From positions 1,313,493-1,377,492 of the forward strand of contig NZ_CP018192.1 in assembly GCF_001889525.1 (NCBI RefSeq): a stretch of DNA of 64,000 nt, given 5' to 3'. Positions 45,781-55,477 of the stretch are shown in pieces (the first letter of the stretch is position 1; every line of letters starts with the position of its first letter). Under the pieces are notes generated by a model. The model had not been told where the DNA came from and ran no database searches. It worked only from the letters and a program-made list of their open reading frames with translations. The DNA comes from Granulibacter bethesdensis (GTDB lineage: Bacteria > Pseudomonadota > Alphaproteobacteria > Acetobacterales > Acetobacteraceae). Both the position numbers and the translations under genes were made by a program.

Positions 45781-47271
45781 TCAGGCGATCCCCCTGACCA
45801 CGGGAATATCCAGATCGCGGATTTTCTTCCGCAACGTATTGCGATTCAACCCCAGCATCGCCGCAGCCTTGATCTGGTTTCCACGTGTTGCCGCCAGCGT
45901 CATCTGAATCAGTGGCCGCTCCACCTCTGCCAGAACACGATCATAAATATCTGACGGGGCAAGCCCATCATGATGGGCTGCGAGGAAAGTCCTGATATGA
46001 CGCTCGACAGCCTGTGACAACGGCTCGTGGGAGGCATTGCCGCCGGAGCGGTCCTCTCCTGCCGAACCGGCTTCAACGCCGTGCCAACCACTGTCATTCT
46101 GTGTGATATCGTGCAATTCCGCATCAACCACGCTGGCCGAGATCACTTCCTGCGGACACAATGCCGCCAGACGGCGCATCAGGTTTTCCAGTTCACGCAC
46201 ATTGCCGGGCCAGCGATGGGCGCGCAGAGCCTCAATCGCGCCTTGATCGAGACTTTTAGCGGGAAGCCCTGATTCGCGCGCACGATCCAGAAAATGACGG
46301 GCTAGCAGGGCAATATCCTCGACTCTCTCCCGCAGCGCAGGCAAACGGATGGGCACAACGTTCAGACGATAAAACAGATCTTCGCGGAACAGGCCCTGAC
46401 GGATCGCCTGCCGTAAATCTCTGTGCGTGGCTGCGACAATCCGTACATTGGCCCGGATAGGCTGCCGGCCACCGACAGCCGTGAACTCACCTTCCTGTAA
46501 CACACGCAGCAGACGTGTCTGCGCTTCCGGGGGCATGTCACCGATTTCATCAAGAAACAACGTGCCGCCATTCGCCTGCTCGAACCGGCCCTGACCACGC
46601 CCGACCGCACCGGTAAAGGCGCCGCGTTCATGACCGAATAATTCACTTTCGATCAGCTCACGCGGGATGGCCGCCATGTTGATGGCCACGAAAGGACCAT
46701 TACGGCGCTTGCCATAATCATGCAGCGCACGTGCCACCAGCTCCTTGCCAGTGCCGCTTTCGCCATTGATCATCACGGTGAGATCAGCCGTCGTCAGGCG
46801 TGCAATGGTGCGGTATATTTCCTGCATTGCCGGAGAGCGTCCGATCAGCGGCAGCCGCTCATCCTGATCAGCTGGCTCCCTGACGGGTGCTTCCGGTTGC
46901 GGAGGGGCTGCTTCCAGCGCGCGTCCTACAACTGACAGCAATTCTTTCAGATCAAACGGTTTCGGCAGATATTCAAACGCCCCTTGCTGGGTTGCCTTCA
47001 CTGCTGTGCTGAGCGTGGATTGTGCACTCATCACTACGACACGAAGATCAGGACGGATCCGTTTAATACGCGGGATCAGATCAAGCCCGTTCTCATCCGG
47101 CATCACCACATCGGTGATAACCAGATCACCCTCCCCATCTTCCACCCAGCGCCACAGCGTAGACGTGGTGGAAGTGCTGCGGACCTGATAGCCGGAGCGC
47201 CCCAGCGCCTGCGTCAGCACCGTACGGATCGAACGATCATCATCTGCAATCAGGATGGTGGGAGTAGACAT
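45781..47271 (-). CDS. ntrC: Nitrogen regulator NtrC (sigma-54 activator)
   Basis: A 496-residue response regulator that activates sigma-54 promoters under nitrogen limitation. Receiver Asp54 ([12 protein letters not shown]), AAA+ domain with Walker [16 protein letters not shown], the intact sigma-54 motif GAFTGA in [13 protein letters not shown], and [15 protein letters not shown]. The C-terminal Fis-type DNA-binding domain is [30 protein letters not shown]. It is 63 bases after ntrB on the same strand and is the phosphate acceptor for NtrB. Confidence 0.97.
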   Translation of the reverse strand: MSTPTILIADDDRSIRTVLTQALGRSGYQVRSTSTTSTLWRWVEDGEGDLVITDVVMPDENGLDLIPRIKRIRPDLRVVVMSAQSTLSTAVKATQQGAFEYLPKPFDLKELLSVVGRALEAAPPQPEAPVREPADQDERLPLIGRSPAMQEIYRTIARLTTADLTVMINGESGTGKELVARALHDYGKRRNGPFVAINMAAIPRELIESELFGHERGAFTGAVGRGQGRFEQANGGTLFLDEIGDMPPEAQTRLLRVLQEGEFTAVGGRQPIRANVRIVAATHRDLRQAIRQGLFREDLFYRLNVVPIRLPALRERVEDIALLARHFLDRARESGLPAKSLDQGAIEALRAHRWPGNVRELENLMRRLAALCPQEVISASVVDAELHDITQNDSGWHGVEAGSAGEDRSGGNASHEPLSQAVERHIRTFLAAHHDGLAPSDIYDRVLAEVERPLIQMTLAATRGNQIKAAAMLGLNRNTLRKKIRDLDIPVVRGIA

Positions 47272-47334
47272 CAGGATGCTTTCCGCGCACGGGTCAAAGC
47301 AAAAGACAGTTCAGCAGCAGAGCAGTAAAGCCAG

Positions 47335-48510
47335 TCAGTCGCCATGGTATGATTCCTCGACCAGCATCGGCATATGCAGGCTGAATTCGGTACGACCGGG
47401 CCTGCTATCGACTTCGATCAAACCACCATGATCGCCGATCACCTTTGCAACAAGGGCCAGCCCGAGGCCACTTCCTGTCACCTTGGAAGTCACAAAAGGA
47501 TCGAACAGATGATGGGTCATATCTTCCGTGATCCCCGGTCCATTATCGCGGACAGAAATAATCAGTGGCAGATGGGTTTTTTTGGTCGATCCCGGCACGG
47601 CCATACGGACTCCATGGCGATAGGAGGTGGAGAGAATGATTTCTCCGCTGGACATGCCGCTATCGTTGATTGCCTCGGACGCGTTCTTCACCAGATTGAG
47701 CAAAACCTGAATCAGCTGATCCCGATTGCCGAAAACCGGTGGCAGGGATGGATCATAATGCTCCACAAAACGGATACCGGAGGCGAAGCCGGTCTGTGCC
47801 AGACGGCGCACATGCTCCAGTACGCGATGGATGTTCACGGCTCCGCGCTGGATGGGTTTTTCGCCAAATGCCTCCATCCGGTCGACCAGAGCGCGGATAC
47901 GATCCGCTTCCTCCCTGATCAGTACAGTCAGTTCCTTGTCGGCTTCCGCCACGGATGATTCCAGAAGCTGCGCGGCCCCGCGAATACCCGATAGCGGGTT
48001 CTTGACCTCATGCGCCAAAATGGCGGCCATGCCGGTCACGCTGCGGGCCGCATTACGGAAGGCAAGCTGGCGGTCCAGATGACGGGCTGCCGAGGAATCT
48101 TGCATGGTCAGCATGATGCAGCCGGGATATTCAGCCAATGGTGTTCCCTGCACCGCAATGCCTTCCCGCTGAAAGCGCGGACCTTCCAGAGACATATCGT
48201 GATCGGCAAAAGTGGCCCCCATACGCCGCACCTGATCAATCAGGACAAAAACCGGGCTGTCTTGCGCCATCACATCTGCAAGGGTCAGGTTCAGCAATTG
48301 ATGCACGGACAGGCCTAGAAACTGCTCCGCCGCATGATTGGCGTAGATAATCCGATTTGTATTCGTCAGAATCAGCAATGGCATCGGCAGAATGCCCGGC
48401 AGCGAGGCCGGATCAATCATCGGAATAGGGTCCTGACCCGTTTCAGAGGCAACCCTTGCCGTCAGGCGATTATCAACGGCTTTATCACTTCTCTGCTCAA
48501 CCCCTCCCAT
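47335..48510 (-). CDS. ntrB: Nitrogen sensor histidine kinase NtrB
   Basis: A 391-residue cytoplasmic kinase/phosphatase controlled by PII proteins. The PAS domain (about 35-140) opens LPGILPMPLLILTNTNRIIYANHAAEQFLG; the phosphorylation site is His167 in AILAHEVKNPLSGIRGAAQLL; N box NLVKNASEAIND and G boxes DNGPGITED and GSGLGLALVAKVIGDHGG follow. The ATG at 48510 lies 2 bases after the dusB stop, so the two are translated together. The glutamine-state signal from PII would enter here. Confidence 0.96.
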   Translation of the reverse strand: MGGVEQRSDKAVDNRLTARVASETGQDPIPMIDPASLPGILPMPLLILTNTNRIIYANHAAEQFLGLSVHQLLNLTLADVMAQDSPVFVLIDQVRRMGATFADHDMSLEGPRFQREGIAVQGTPLAEYPGCIMLTMQDSSAARHLDRQLAFRNAARSVTGMAAILAHEVKNPLSGIRGAAQLLESSVAEADKELTVLIREEADRIRALVDRMEAFGEKPIQRGAVNIHRVLEHVRRLAQTGFASGIRFVEHYDPSLPPVFGNRDQLIQVLLNLVKNASEAINDSGMSSGEIILSTSYRHGVRMAVPGSTKKTHLPLIISVRDNGPGITEDMTHHLFDPFVTSKVTGSGLGLALVAKVIGDHGGLIEVDSRPGRTEFSLHMPMLVEESYHGD

Positions 48511-48512
48511 AA

Positions 48513-49625
48513 TTACTCAGCCGCTTCACGATGAGCAGGTGATGCGGCTTCTGCCTCGATCAGTGGATCGAAAAACGTATCGATCAAGGCCAGAACCTGT
48601 AATGGATCAGCCAGACGATTGACCGTAGCACGAAAAGCTGCCGATCCATGCAGGCCGGTCGTGTACCAGGACACATGCTTGCGCGCCAGCCGCATACCGG
48701 CATCTGTACCGAAGCAACGCAGCATCGCATCATAATGACTCAGCAGAATCTGCTTGCGCTCGCTCAGCGGGGGATCAGGCATATAGACCCCATCCCGCAG
48801 ATAGGTCGCCACCTGCCGGGGAAACCAGGGTCGGCCATAACAGCCACGCCCGACCATCACTCCGTCGGCGCCCGACATGGCCCGTGCCTTTGCCGCCTGC
48901 TCAACCGTCTGGATGTCTCCGTTAACGATCACCGGAAGAGATGTCGCCTGCTTTACCCGCGCCACAAAGGCCCAGTCAGCCTTACCTTCATAAAACTGCT
49001 GGCGGGTACGGCCATGCACGGTAATCATCCGGATACCCGATGCCTCGGCGATTTTCGCCAGTGAAGGCGCATTCAGGCTCTGGTGATCCCAACCCATACG
49101 CATTTTCAGCGTGACCGGAACAGAGACAGCCTTCACGGTCGCTTCAAGGATTTTCGCAGCCGCAACCTCATCACGCATCAACGCAGAGCCAGCGGATTGT
49201 CCGACCGCCACTTTCTTGACCGGGCAGCCGAAATTAATATCGATCAGCTCCGCCCCTTTGTCGACGGCGATCCTTGCGGCTTCTGCCATCGCCTCCGGAT
49301 CGCATCCGGCCAACTGCAAGGCGTTCGGGCTCCCCGACAAAGGCGGACCAGCCGGCTCTGCCATACGCAACGTGGTTTTGTTCTCCCGCACCATGGCCCA
49401 GGAGGCGATCATTTCGGACACCACCATCCCGGCGCCCATCTCCCGCGCCAGCACGCGAAAAGGCAGGTCGGTCACGCCTGACATCGGCGCCAGAATGACG
49501 GGGGTTTCGATCGTCACGCCCCCACCGAGCGCAATAGCAGGGAGTGCCCCGCCATGCCCGCTCATATGGCTTTCGCTGCCGTTCCCGGTCTCCGGAAGCG
49601 AGGAGTTAACGTCTATATTGCCCAT
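48513..49625 (-). CDS. dusB: tRNA-dihydrouridine synthase B (NifR3 type)
   Basis: FMN enzyme reducing uridines in the tRNA D-loop. 370 residues; TIM barrel with [25 protein letters not shown] (catalytic cysteine), [12 protein letters not shown], and the FMN-phosphate site [16 protein letters not shown]. The first 20 residues are not family-like, so ATG at 49565 is a possible true start. It is first in the operon dusB-ntrB-ntrC-ntrY-ntrX, as in Rhizobium and Rhodobacter. The predicted start sits in a small hairpin. Confidence 0.95.
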   Translation of the reverse strand: MGNIDVNSSLPETGNGSESHMSGHGGALPAIALGGGVTIETPVILAPMSGVTDLPFRVLAREMGAGMVVSEMIASWAMVRENKTTLRMAEPAGPPLSGSPNALQLAGCDPEAMAEAARIAVDKGAELIDINFGCPVKKVAVGQSAGSALMRDEVAAAKILEATVKAVSVPVTLKMRMGWDHQSLNAPSLAKIAEASGIRMITVHGRTRQQFYEGKADWAFVARVKQATSLPVIVNGDIQTVEQAAKARAMSGADGVMVGRGCYGRPWFPRQVATYLRDGVYMPDPPLSERKQILLSHYDAMLRCFGTDAGMRLARKHVSWYTTGLHGSAAFRATVNRLADPLQVLALIDTFFDPLIEAEAASPAHREAAE

Positions 49626-49636
49626 GATTTGGGCAA
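49618..49636 (-). promoter_or_regulatory. Inverted repeat enclosing the dusB start codon
   Basis: TTGCCC (49618-49623) and GGGCAA (49631-49636) form a 6-bp stem with a 7-base loop. The ATG at 49625-49623 lies at the loop/stem edge. No clear ribosome site precedes it. Could limit translation of the upstream start or be incidental. Confidence 0.3.
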
Positions 49637-49725
49637 AATAACCTTCATGCCACCGTATTGCAATCCATCTTGCCGCAATAGAAAGCCTGACACGCTTCCC
49701 TTTTTATCGTCTGGGCAGGAATAGA

Positions 49726-50919
49726 TCAGGAGACGAGCCGCATCCGACCCCGATTGAACAGACCATAAGGATCGAACGCTTCCCGCACCCCTGCGCCGAG
49801 ACGTGCCAGAGCAGCCGGTTCCGGCGGGATAACGTCAACCGCCTGCCGCATGGCATCCGGGGCGCGCATCAGGGCCCAACTCCCTTTAACCGAGGCCACA
49901 GCCAGCGTCAGGGCATGATGTGTTTCCACATTGGCCGGAGCCGATATCCAGACCAGACCGCCGCCCCAATCCATCTGCACCCCTCCCCCGCTCTGCCGTG
50001 CCGCGCTGGCGATAGCCGGCCCGGCGGAAGGGGCCACGCTGACCCGCCAGATGGCATCCGTGGGGGCCTGAGTCAGAAAGCAGACATCCCGCACATCGCG
50101 CCACAAAGTCACACTTTCCTCATGGCCGAACAGATGGCCACCCAGCATCGCCTGTAACTTTTCCAGCCGATAATGGGCGCTGGGAGCGAAAGCCTCGATC
50201 CGCAACAGGGCTGCCGGGCCGCAGGCAGCATCCAGATGCTCTACCCAGGCCGCTCCGGTGACACCAAAAGGTGAGCCCAGCCCGGCTGACAACAGACGTA
50301 CCGCCTGTTCCGGCGAAGGACAGGGCAGAACCAGTGTTCCCACCGTTTCCTCAGCCGGTAAAACCTTCAGGGTAATCTCAGTCAGCACCCCTAACGTGCC
50401 GAAACTGCCGGTCAGCAGTTTGCTGAAATCAAGCCCGGTGACATTTTTCAGAACGCGCCCGCCGGAGTGGATCAACTCCCCGCGCCCATTCACGGCCCGC
50501 ACCCCCAGAACATGATCCCGAAAGGAGCCATATTGAATACGTCTCGGCCCTGCCAGATTGGTGGCAACCAGACCACCCAAAGTCTGAGGGAGGGTCTGCG
50601 CCTCCCCGCTACACAGCATATGTCGCAGATCAGGCGGTTCGGCGATCAGAATCTGACGATGTTCTGCCAGCGCCGCTTCCAATACATCAATTGGTGTGCC
50701 GGGTCGCGCGGAAATGATCATCTCATTCGGAGAATACAGCGTGATCCCTGCCAGATGACGGGTGGACAGGACACGATCAGCCCGGACCGGACGCAGCATG
50801 GCGGCTTTGGTCGCATTGCCCTCTATACGGAGCGTCTCCCGTCTGGCAACAGCAGCCTGCACGGTATCGACAACGCCTTGCTCACTGTCAGGAGCATCCT
50901 GCGTATGAAAACCGCTCAT
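49726..50919 (-). CDS. glcE: Glycolate oxidase FAD-binding subunit GlcE
   Basis: A 397-residue FAD-binding type-4 flavoprotein, accessory subunit of membrane-linked glycolate dehydrogenase. FAD-binding region includes GGLVATNLAGPRRIQYGSFRDHVLGVRAVNGRGELIHSGGRVLKNVTGLDFSKLL, seen as the segments GGLVATNLAGP and LIHSGGRVLKNVTGLD. ATG at 50919 overlaps the glcD stop (ATGA). The normal third subunit GlcF (iron-sulfur) is not found downstream, where dusB lies on the same strand 100 bases on. Function with GlcD is inferred. Confidence 0.93.
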   Translation of the reverse strand: MSGFHTQDAPDSEQGVVDTVQAAVARRETLRIEGNATKAAMLRPVRADRVLSTRHLAGITLYSPNEMIISARPGTPIDVLEAALAEHRQILIAEPPDLRHMLCSGEAQTLPQTLGGLVATNLAGPRRIQYGSFRDHVLGVRAVNGRGELIHSGGRVLKNVTGLDFSKLLTGSFGTLGVLTEITLKVLPAEETVGTLVLPCPSPEQAVRLLSAGLGSPFGVTGAAWVEHLDAACGPAALLRIEAFAPSAHYRLEKLQAMLGGHLFGHEESVTLWRDVRDVCFLTQAPTDAIWRVSVAPSAGPAIASAARQSGGGVQMDWGGGLVWISAPANVETHHALTLAVASVKGSWALMRAPDAMRQAVDVIPPEPAALARLGAGVREAFDPYGLFNRGRMRLVS

Positions 50920-52373
50920 GCTGCTTCCACAGCCTTGGCACCCGGCTCCATGGCAGGCAGCAAAGGAAACACCTTGGCCGGATTCAGCAACCAATCCGGA
51001 TCGAACACTGATTTGACCATACGCTGCTGGGTCAGTTCGATCTCATTGAACTGCACCGGCATCAGATCACGCTTTTCGACCCCGACCCCGTGTTCTCCGG
51101 TCAGGCAGCCCCCGACCTCGACGCAGAGGCAGAGAATATCCGCCCCCAGCGCCTCTGCTTTCCTGACGCTTTCCGGATCGTTCGCATCATACAGGATCAG
51201 GGGATGCAGATTGCCGTCTCCGGCATGGAAAATATTGGCGACCGCCAGACCATAGGATTCGCTCATCTCACGAATACGTTGCAGGGTGTAGGGAAGCTGG
51301 CTGGTCGGAATTGTTCCATCCATGCACAGATAATCCGGGCTGATGCGTCCGATCGCTCCGAACGCGCCCTTCCGTCCCTTCCAGATTGCCATGCTTTCTT
51401 CCATCGAGGCCGAAACACGCAGGCTGACCGGATCAAAGCGCTGGCATATCTGCTCGATCATGCCGAGCAGGTGATCCTGTTCCTGGCGCGCGCCCTCCAC
51501 TTCAATGATCAGCAAGGCCTCCGCATTCAACGGATAGCCGGCTTTCGCAAAAGCTTCCGCGGCATGAATCGCTGGCCGGTCCATGAATTCGAGGGCGACC
51601 GGAATAATGCCCGAACTGATAATGGCATCGACGCATTGCCCCGCAACCTCATTGGAGGCAAACGCCGCCAACATGGCCCGGGCGCCTTCGGGACTGTGAA
51701 GAATCCGCACGGTGACTTCGGTAACAATCACCAGTTGGCCCTCACTGCCGGTCAGCAAGCCCAGCCAGTCATAACCGGCCGCATCCGGGTAATTGCCACC
51801 AACCTCAATAATGTCACCATTAATCGTTACGGCACGGAGGCCAAGCAGGTTATTGGCTGTCACCCCGTATTTCAGGCAGTGCGCGCCCCCCGAGTTCATA
51901 TTGACATTGCCGCCGATCATGCAGGCCAACTGGCTCGACGGATCAGGAGCATAGAAAAACCCTGCCGCCTGTACGGCCTGAGTAATAGCGATATTGGTGA
52001 CACCAGCCTGTACCACCGCATACCGATCCTCATAGTTGATCTCGACAATACGGTTCATCCGCATCATCCCGACCACAACAGAGTCACTGAGCGGCAAGGC
52101 GCCTCCGGACAGGCTGGTCCCTGCACCGCGAGGGATCACCCGAACGCCATACTGGTGGCAGAAAGCCAATACAGCCGCGACTTCCTCAGTCGTTCCAGGC
52201 AGGACCACCGCCATCGGAGCCTGACGGTATGCGGTCAGGGCATCGGTCTCATACGGCTTCAGACGCAACGGATCAGCGATCACCGCATCATCAGGGAGCA
52301 AGTGTCTCAGACCGGCCACGATGATATCGCGCTTCGCCAGAACATCCGCTTTCGGTTCGGGTAATTCGATCAT
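50916..52373 (-). CDS. glcD: Glycolate oxidase subunit GlcD
   Basis: A 485-residue FAD-linked oxidase that converts glycolate to glyoxylate (or D-lactate to pyruvate). FAD motif VIPRGAGTSLSGGALPL (about 96-112), covalent/cofactor-region NMNSGGAHCLKYGVTANNLLGLRAV, and C-terminal FHAGDGNLHPLILYD and LTGEHGVGVEKRD with catalytic His residues. Coupled to glcE by a four-base overlap. With gph (61.5 kb) it fits a phosphoglycolate salvage route. Confidence 0.95.
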   Translation of the reverse strand: MIELPEPKADVLAKRDIIVAGLRHLLPDDAVIADPLRLKPYETDALTAYRQAPMAVVLPGTTEEVAAVLAFCHQYGVRVIPRGAGTSLSGGALPLSDSVVVGMMRMNRIVEINYEDRYAVVQAGVTNIAITQAVQAAGFFYAPDPSSQLACMIGGNVNMNSGGAHCLKYGVTANNLLGLRAVTINGDIIEVGGNYPDAAGYDWLGLLTGSEGQLVIVTEVTVRILHSPEGARAMLAAFASNEVAGQCVDAIISSGIIPVALEFMDRPAIHAAEAFAKAGYPLNAEALLIIEVEGARQEQDHLLGMIEQICQRFDPVSLRVSASMEESMAIWKGRKGAFGAIGRISPDYLCMDGTIPTSQLPYTLQRIREMSESYGLAVANIFHAGDGNLHPLILYDANDPESVRKAEALGADILCLCVEVGGCLTGEHGVGVEKRDLMPVQFNEIELTQQRMVKSVFDPDWLLNPAKVFPLLPAMEPGAKAVEAA

Positions 52374-52417
52374 CGCATCCCCCTTATCCTGCCGTCGCTT
52401 GCTTCGGCGGGAAACAG

Positions 52418-52813
52418 TTACTGGAACCGTCCGCCCCGCTCCAGAACCTCGATCAGATATCCGTCCGGGTCTTTGATAAAAAAGAACTTCCCGACCAGAC
52501 GATCATGAAGACGAAGCTCCTTGACCTGCAAAGGCTCAAGACCTGCCTTGCTCATCCGCTCGTACTCGGCCTGCACATCAGGAACGGAAACAGCCAGATG
52601 ACCGTAGCCATTCCCGAGATCATAGGCTTCTTCCCGACCGTGATTAACGGTGAGCTCCAGTTCAAAACCACTTTCGGGACTGCTCAGATAGATCAGGGTA
52701 AAGCTGTCAAAACCCAGCCTGTCCGCTACTTCCAGCCCGAAAGCGGTGCGATAGAATGCCAGCGAGCGCTCTTCATTCAGAACGCGGATCATGGAATGGA
52801 TCATCTTGGCCAT
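52418..52813 (-). CDS. gloA: Lactoylglutathione lyase (glyoxalase I)
   Basis: A 131-residue metalloenzyme that isomerises the methylglyoxal-glutathione hemithioacetal to S-lactoylglutathione. Metal ligands occur in MIHSMIRV (His), FELELTVN (Glu), GYGHLAVSV (His) and GYLIEVLER (Glu). RSLAFYRTAFGLEV is the family opening after the first strand. It is 44 bases downstream of nothing coupled; separate from glcD by a 45-base gap on the same strand and 125 bases from rpmJ. Confidence 0.94.
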   Translation of the reverse strand: MAKMIHSMIRVLNEERSLAFYRTAFGLEVADRLGFDSFTLIYLSSPESGFELELTVNHGREEAYDLGNGYGHLAVSVPDVQAEYERMSKAGLEPLQVKELRLHDRLVGKFFFIKDPDGYLIEVLERGGRFQ

Positions 52814-52845
52814 GAGTGCCTCCGTGCTTGATAGATCATAGCGGA

Positions 52846-52888
52846 AAAGCCGGAGATAAGATGATTTCTCACCCTATGCTCCGGCTTT
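52846..52888 (-). terminator. Terminator-like inverted repeat after rpmJ
   Basis: AAAGCCGGAG (52846-52855) pairs with CTCCGGCTTT (52879-52888) around a 23-base loop. On the minus strand the 3' arm ends in CTTTTCC. It lies between the rpmJ stop and the gloA start, so it probably separates them. The long loop lowers certainty. Confidence 0.55.
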
Positions 52889-52938
52889 CCAGATAGTCCA
52901 TATTTTTATGTCGACGCCATCGGAAGCGCCGCCCGTAA

Positions 52939-53064
52939 TCAGCCCTGACGGGCCTTCATGCGGGGGTTCTTCTTGTTGATGACGTAAACACGGCCGTGGC
53001 GGCGCACGACGCGGCAATTCTTGTCGCGCACCTTGGCCGACTTCAGGCTGTTACGAATCTTCAT
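52939..53064 (-). CDS. rpmJ: 50S ribosomal protein L36 (zinc-ribbon-less type)
   Basis: A 41-residue basic protein, [19 protein letters not shown] through [11 protein letters not shown], matching the alphaproteobacterial short L36. Only one cysteine remains, so the Zn ribbon of the C+ form is lost and the protein should need no zinc. ATG at 53064 gives the family start. Divergent from the neighbouring membrane protein. Confidence 0.96.
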   Translation of the reverse strand: MKIRNSLKSAKVRDKNCRVVRRHGRVYVINKKNPRMKARQG

Positions 53065-53205
53065 GATCCAAGCTTTCGGGTCATCTAACAATATGGAGGC
53101 CGCTGGGTAAGGCCCCGACATGGTTCTGTCAAGAACAAAGCAGGATTCGCCGAGATATTTTGGCGGTTGACGCAATCACGCCCTGCCCTGATACGCCTTT
53201 ATATC

Positions 53206-53628
53206 ATGGCACATCGTATCGACAGCACCCAATCCGCCTTTTTGATCGCCTGCTTCGCCGTCACCGGCCTGACCGGACTGATGGCCACTTATGCCCTTCC
53301 TGTCCCTTTTGAGGCGGCGGTGGAGAAGGAAACAGTGCTGGAGCACGCCGCAGCCGGGCTGATCTTTGATAATCAGCCCCTGACGGAGCAGATCCTGCAC
53401 AATTCCGCGCTTCGCTCCATACTGGGTAAAAAGGCGGATACCATCATGAGCGCCCCTCCCCAGCAAGCTGCAAAGGCTCTGCTGCAGGAACGGGATGCAA
53501 TACGCAGCCACGCGCTGGGTGAAACGCAGGCAGTCGCACGGCGGATGCGGCTGCTGGTTGTTGTCGCCACAGCCGCCGCCGCCTTATTCGGGATTATCCT
53601 CAGTGGCCTGCGGAGCCGACAGGACTGA
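53206..53628 (+). CDS. Membrane protein of unknown function
   Basis: A 140-residue protein with an N-terminal membrane helix (about 11-33, FLIACFAVTGLTGLMATYA) and another near the C-terminus (about 112-134). The middle, residues 35-105, is probably periplasmic and helical, with LTEQILHNSALRSILGKKADTIM. ATG at 53206 gives a sensible N-terminus; an earlier in-frame start at 53167 overlaps nothing but adds 13 residues. Its 3' end overlaps the next gene's 3' end by 29 bases (convergent). Family not recognised. Confidence 0.65.
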   Translation: MAHRIDSTQSAFLIACFAVTGLTGLMATYALPVPFEAAVEKETVLEHAAAGLIFDNQPLTEQILHNSALRSILGKKADTIMSAPPQQAAKALLQERDAIRSHALGETQAVARRMRLLVVVATAAAALFGIILSGLRSRQD

Positions 53629-54031
53629 CGATTTTTGCGGCATCCGGTGCTTTTTCGGCTTCATGGCGAGTAAAGGCTTCCCGTCGCATTCCAAGCGCAT
53701 GACACAGGCCGATTGTACCACCTTTGACGACGGGCAGGAGAGCCAGGGTCATAATGACCATCACCGGCAGCCAGATTGCAAACTGTACCCACATAGCGGG
53801 CTCATAACGGTAGTCAGACCAGATGAAGGCCGGAATGACGATATGGCCGACGATAAACAGGGTTATATATGGGGGCAGGTCATCGGCGGGATAGGCTCCA
53901 TTTTCGGTGCCGCAGACGCTGCAACGAGGCTCAATGGCCAGATAGCCTTTGCGTAAATGTGTTTCGCCGCAGCCGGGACACGTATTGCGCATCCCACGCC
54001 ACACTGCCTGCAGCATATACGAGCTGCTCAT
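53600..54031 (-). CDS. DUF983 family zinc-ribbon membrane protein
   Basis: A 143-residue protein. Two CxxC pairs (CPGCGETHLRKG and CSVCGTENG) form an N-terminal zinc ribbon; two hydrophobic helices follow (about 55-75 and 83-103). Matches DUF983 of unknown function, common near haem-copper oxidase or ctaG-type genes in alphaproteobacteria, though none is here. Convergent overlap of 29 bases with the upstream-encoded membrane protein. ATG at 54031 with upstream GGAGATGG. Confidence 0.85.
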   Translation of the reverse strand: MSSSYMLQAVWRGMRNTCPGCGETHLRKGYLAIEPRCSVCGTENGAYPADDLPPYITLFIVGHIVIPAFIWSDYRYEPAMWVQFAIWLPVMVIMTLALLPVVKGGTIGLCHALGMRREAFTRHEAEKAPDAAKIVSPVGSAGH

Positions 54032-54260
54032 GAAGCCATCTCCTCGATTCTGTTCTCACAGCACTAGGGCGGCCTGAGCCATCATTCAAGCATAACACGA
54101 GGGCTGGAACAGAATTGCCTGTGCGATGCCAGCTTCAATGGACATGAAAAGATCATTTTTCACCCTCAGGAACAGTTGCACAATTGACGCCCCCTCTCCC
54201 ACGCTCTAGAAGCACCCCAGCAAACGCCGTGTGCCGGAAAAAATCCGGTAGACGCCCGGC

Positions 54261-54353
54261 GGAGGGGTGGCCGAGAGGCTGAAGGCGGCGGTTTGCTAAA
54301 CCGTTATAGGATGTCAAGTCCTATCGTGGGTTCGAATCCCATCCCCTCCGCCA
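54261..54353 (+). tRNA. tRNA-Ser (anticodon GCT)
   Basis: Acceptor GGAGGGG pairs with CCCCTCC; class-II variable arm (GGATGTCAAGTCC) and anticodon loop TTGCTAA with GCT are clear. T-arm is GTGGGTTCGAATCCCAT, discriminator G, encoded CCA. 93 bases. A near-copy of its 3' 22 bases occurs inside gph at 62011-62032. Confidence 0.97.
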
Positions 54354-54439
54354 TTCTTCCTTTCATATCCGTTCGGTCCAGTTCGGGGGCTCATGTCGCC
54401 TCCGCAAGCGCACAATCTCCAAGCGCATACCGGTTATTC

Positions 54440-55450
54440 TCATGTGCCATCACGATGCAGAAGTTCCGGCAACATCTGCGCCACGAGCGCACTGTAAAGC
54501 TGGGTTTGCTGATTTGCCTGAATAGACTGGGGGTCTATTTTTTCCACATAGGATTTGGTCCGCACTGATCCATACCAATGAACAACGATGGTTTGCGGCA
54601 TAAGTGCCTTCCTGAGAGCATCCGGCGCATGACGGCAGGGCCGAAACCAGTGTTCGGAGATTTCCGGGGCAAGAGGATAAAAATATTCCGGATCATGGAC
54701 GACAAGATCCGGAATAAGCCCTTTGTCGATCAGCTCCTGCAATAAATCAGGCCCCAATGCATTGGGCATGACCTGTTTATCAGGAGACATTGCGGCCATA
54801 TGCCGCAAATAAATCTCAAACAAAGGCGCTTTCGGTGCGCCACCCATGATGGCGCCGTTGATGCCTCGGAAATAGGCCCTCTCAACATAACGGTAAAATC
54901 GCCAACCTTCAGGTAGCACTCTCATGGCTTTGCGCATTACGTCCAAAGCCAGCGCCCACCCCCATACAAACGGGGACCGAGACAATTTTACCCAATAGGG
55001 CCAAACAATTCTTTCCACACCAATGAACTGCTGTAATTTAAACAGCGATGAAAATGGCGCGATGGTTACAGTATCGACATCCAGATAGATCCCGCCATCA
55101 CGATACAGAATCGCTGCCCGCAATATGTCTGACAAAATAGCAGGACTGGAAACACGGCTATATATAACCCATAATTTGTCATCCAGACCCAGCTCAGCAC
55201 CGACAGACTGCAATAAAGCTTGCGGGTCGATCCGGGACACCCGGATGGATGACACGGCCCGCAATGCTTCAAGCACCTGACTGCTTTCCAACTCATCAGT
55301 GTGATGCAGGATAACTTCATTCGCCTCACCGTGAGCGGCAGCGGACAGCAGAGCAATGCCATAAGCCCATGGCAGCCTGGATCCTATCCAGCAAAAATGG
55401 AGCGACCTGGGCGTAGACATGGCAGATCCGGAAATGTCCATTCCGTGCAT
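54440..55450 (-). CDS. Glycosyltransferase with DXD motif (GT32-like)
   Basis: A 336-residue glycosyltransferase of the sugar-binding DXD family. It opens SLHFCWIGSRLPWAYG, and the donor site is AILSDILRAAILYRDGGIYLDVDTVT, with the DxD in YLDVD. It lacks a signal or membrane segment. Nucleotide-sugar donor and acceptor are unknown; a surface polysaccharide role is typical. Alternative starts at 55441 and 55420 are possible. It follows the mscS-like gene by 28 bases on the same strand. Confidence 0.85.
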   Translation of the reverse strand: MHGMDISGSAMSTPRSLHFCWIGSRLPWAYGIALLSAAAHGEANEVILHHTDELESSQVLEALRAVSSIRVSRIDPQALLQSVGAELGLDDKLWVIYSRVSSPAILSDILRAAILYRDGGIYLDVDTVTIAPFSSLFKLQQFIGVERIVWPYWVKLSRSPFVWGWALALDVMRKAMRVLPEGWRFYRYVERAYFRGINGAIMGGAPKAPLFEIYLRHMAAMSPDKQVMPNALGPDLLQELIDKGLIPDLVVHDPEYFYPLAPEISEHWFRPCRHAPDALRKALMPQTIVVHWYGSVRTKSYVEKIDPQSIQANQQTQLYSALVAQMLPELLHRDGT

Positions 55451-55477
55451 TCCTGAATGCTTTACGAGTTTTTATTT

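Noticed and set aside
51090-52364. Long open frame antisense to glcD
   Set aside because: Fully overlapped by glcD, which has clear FAD motifs.
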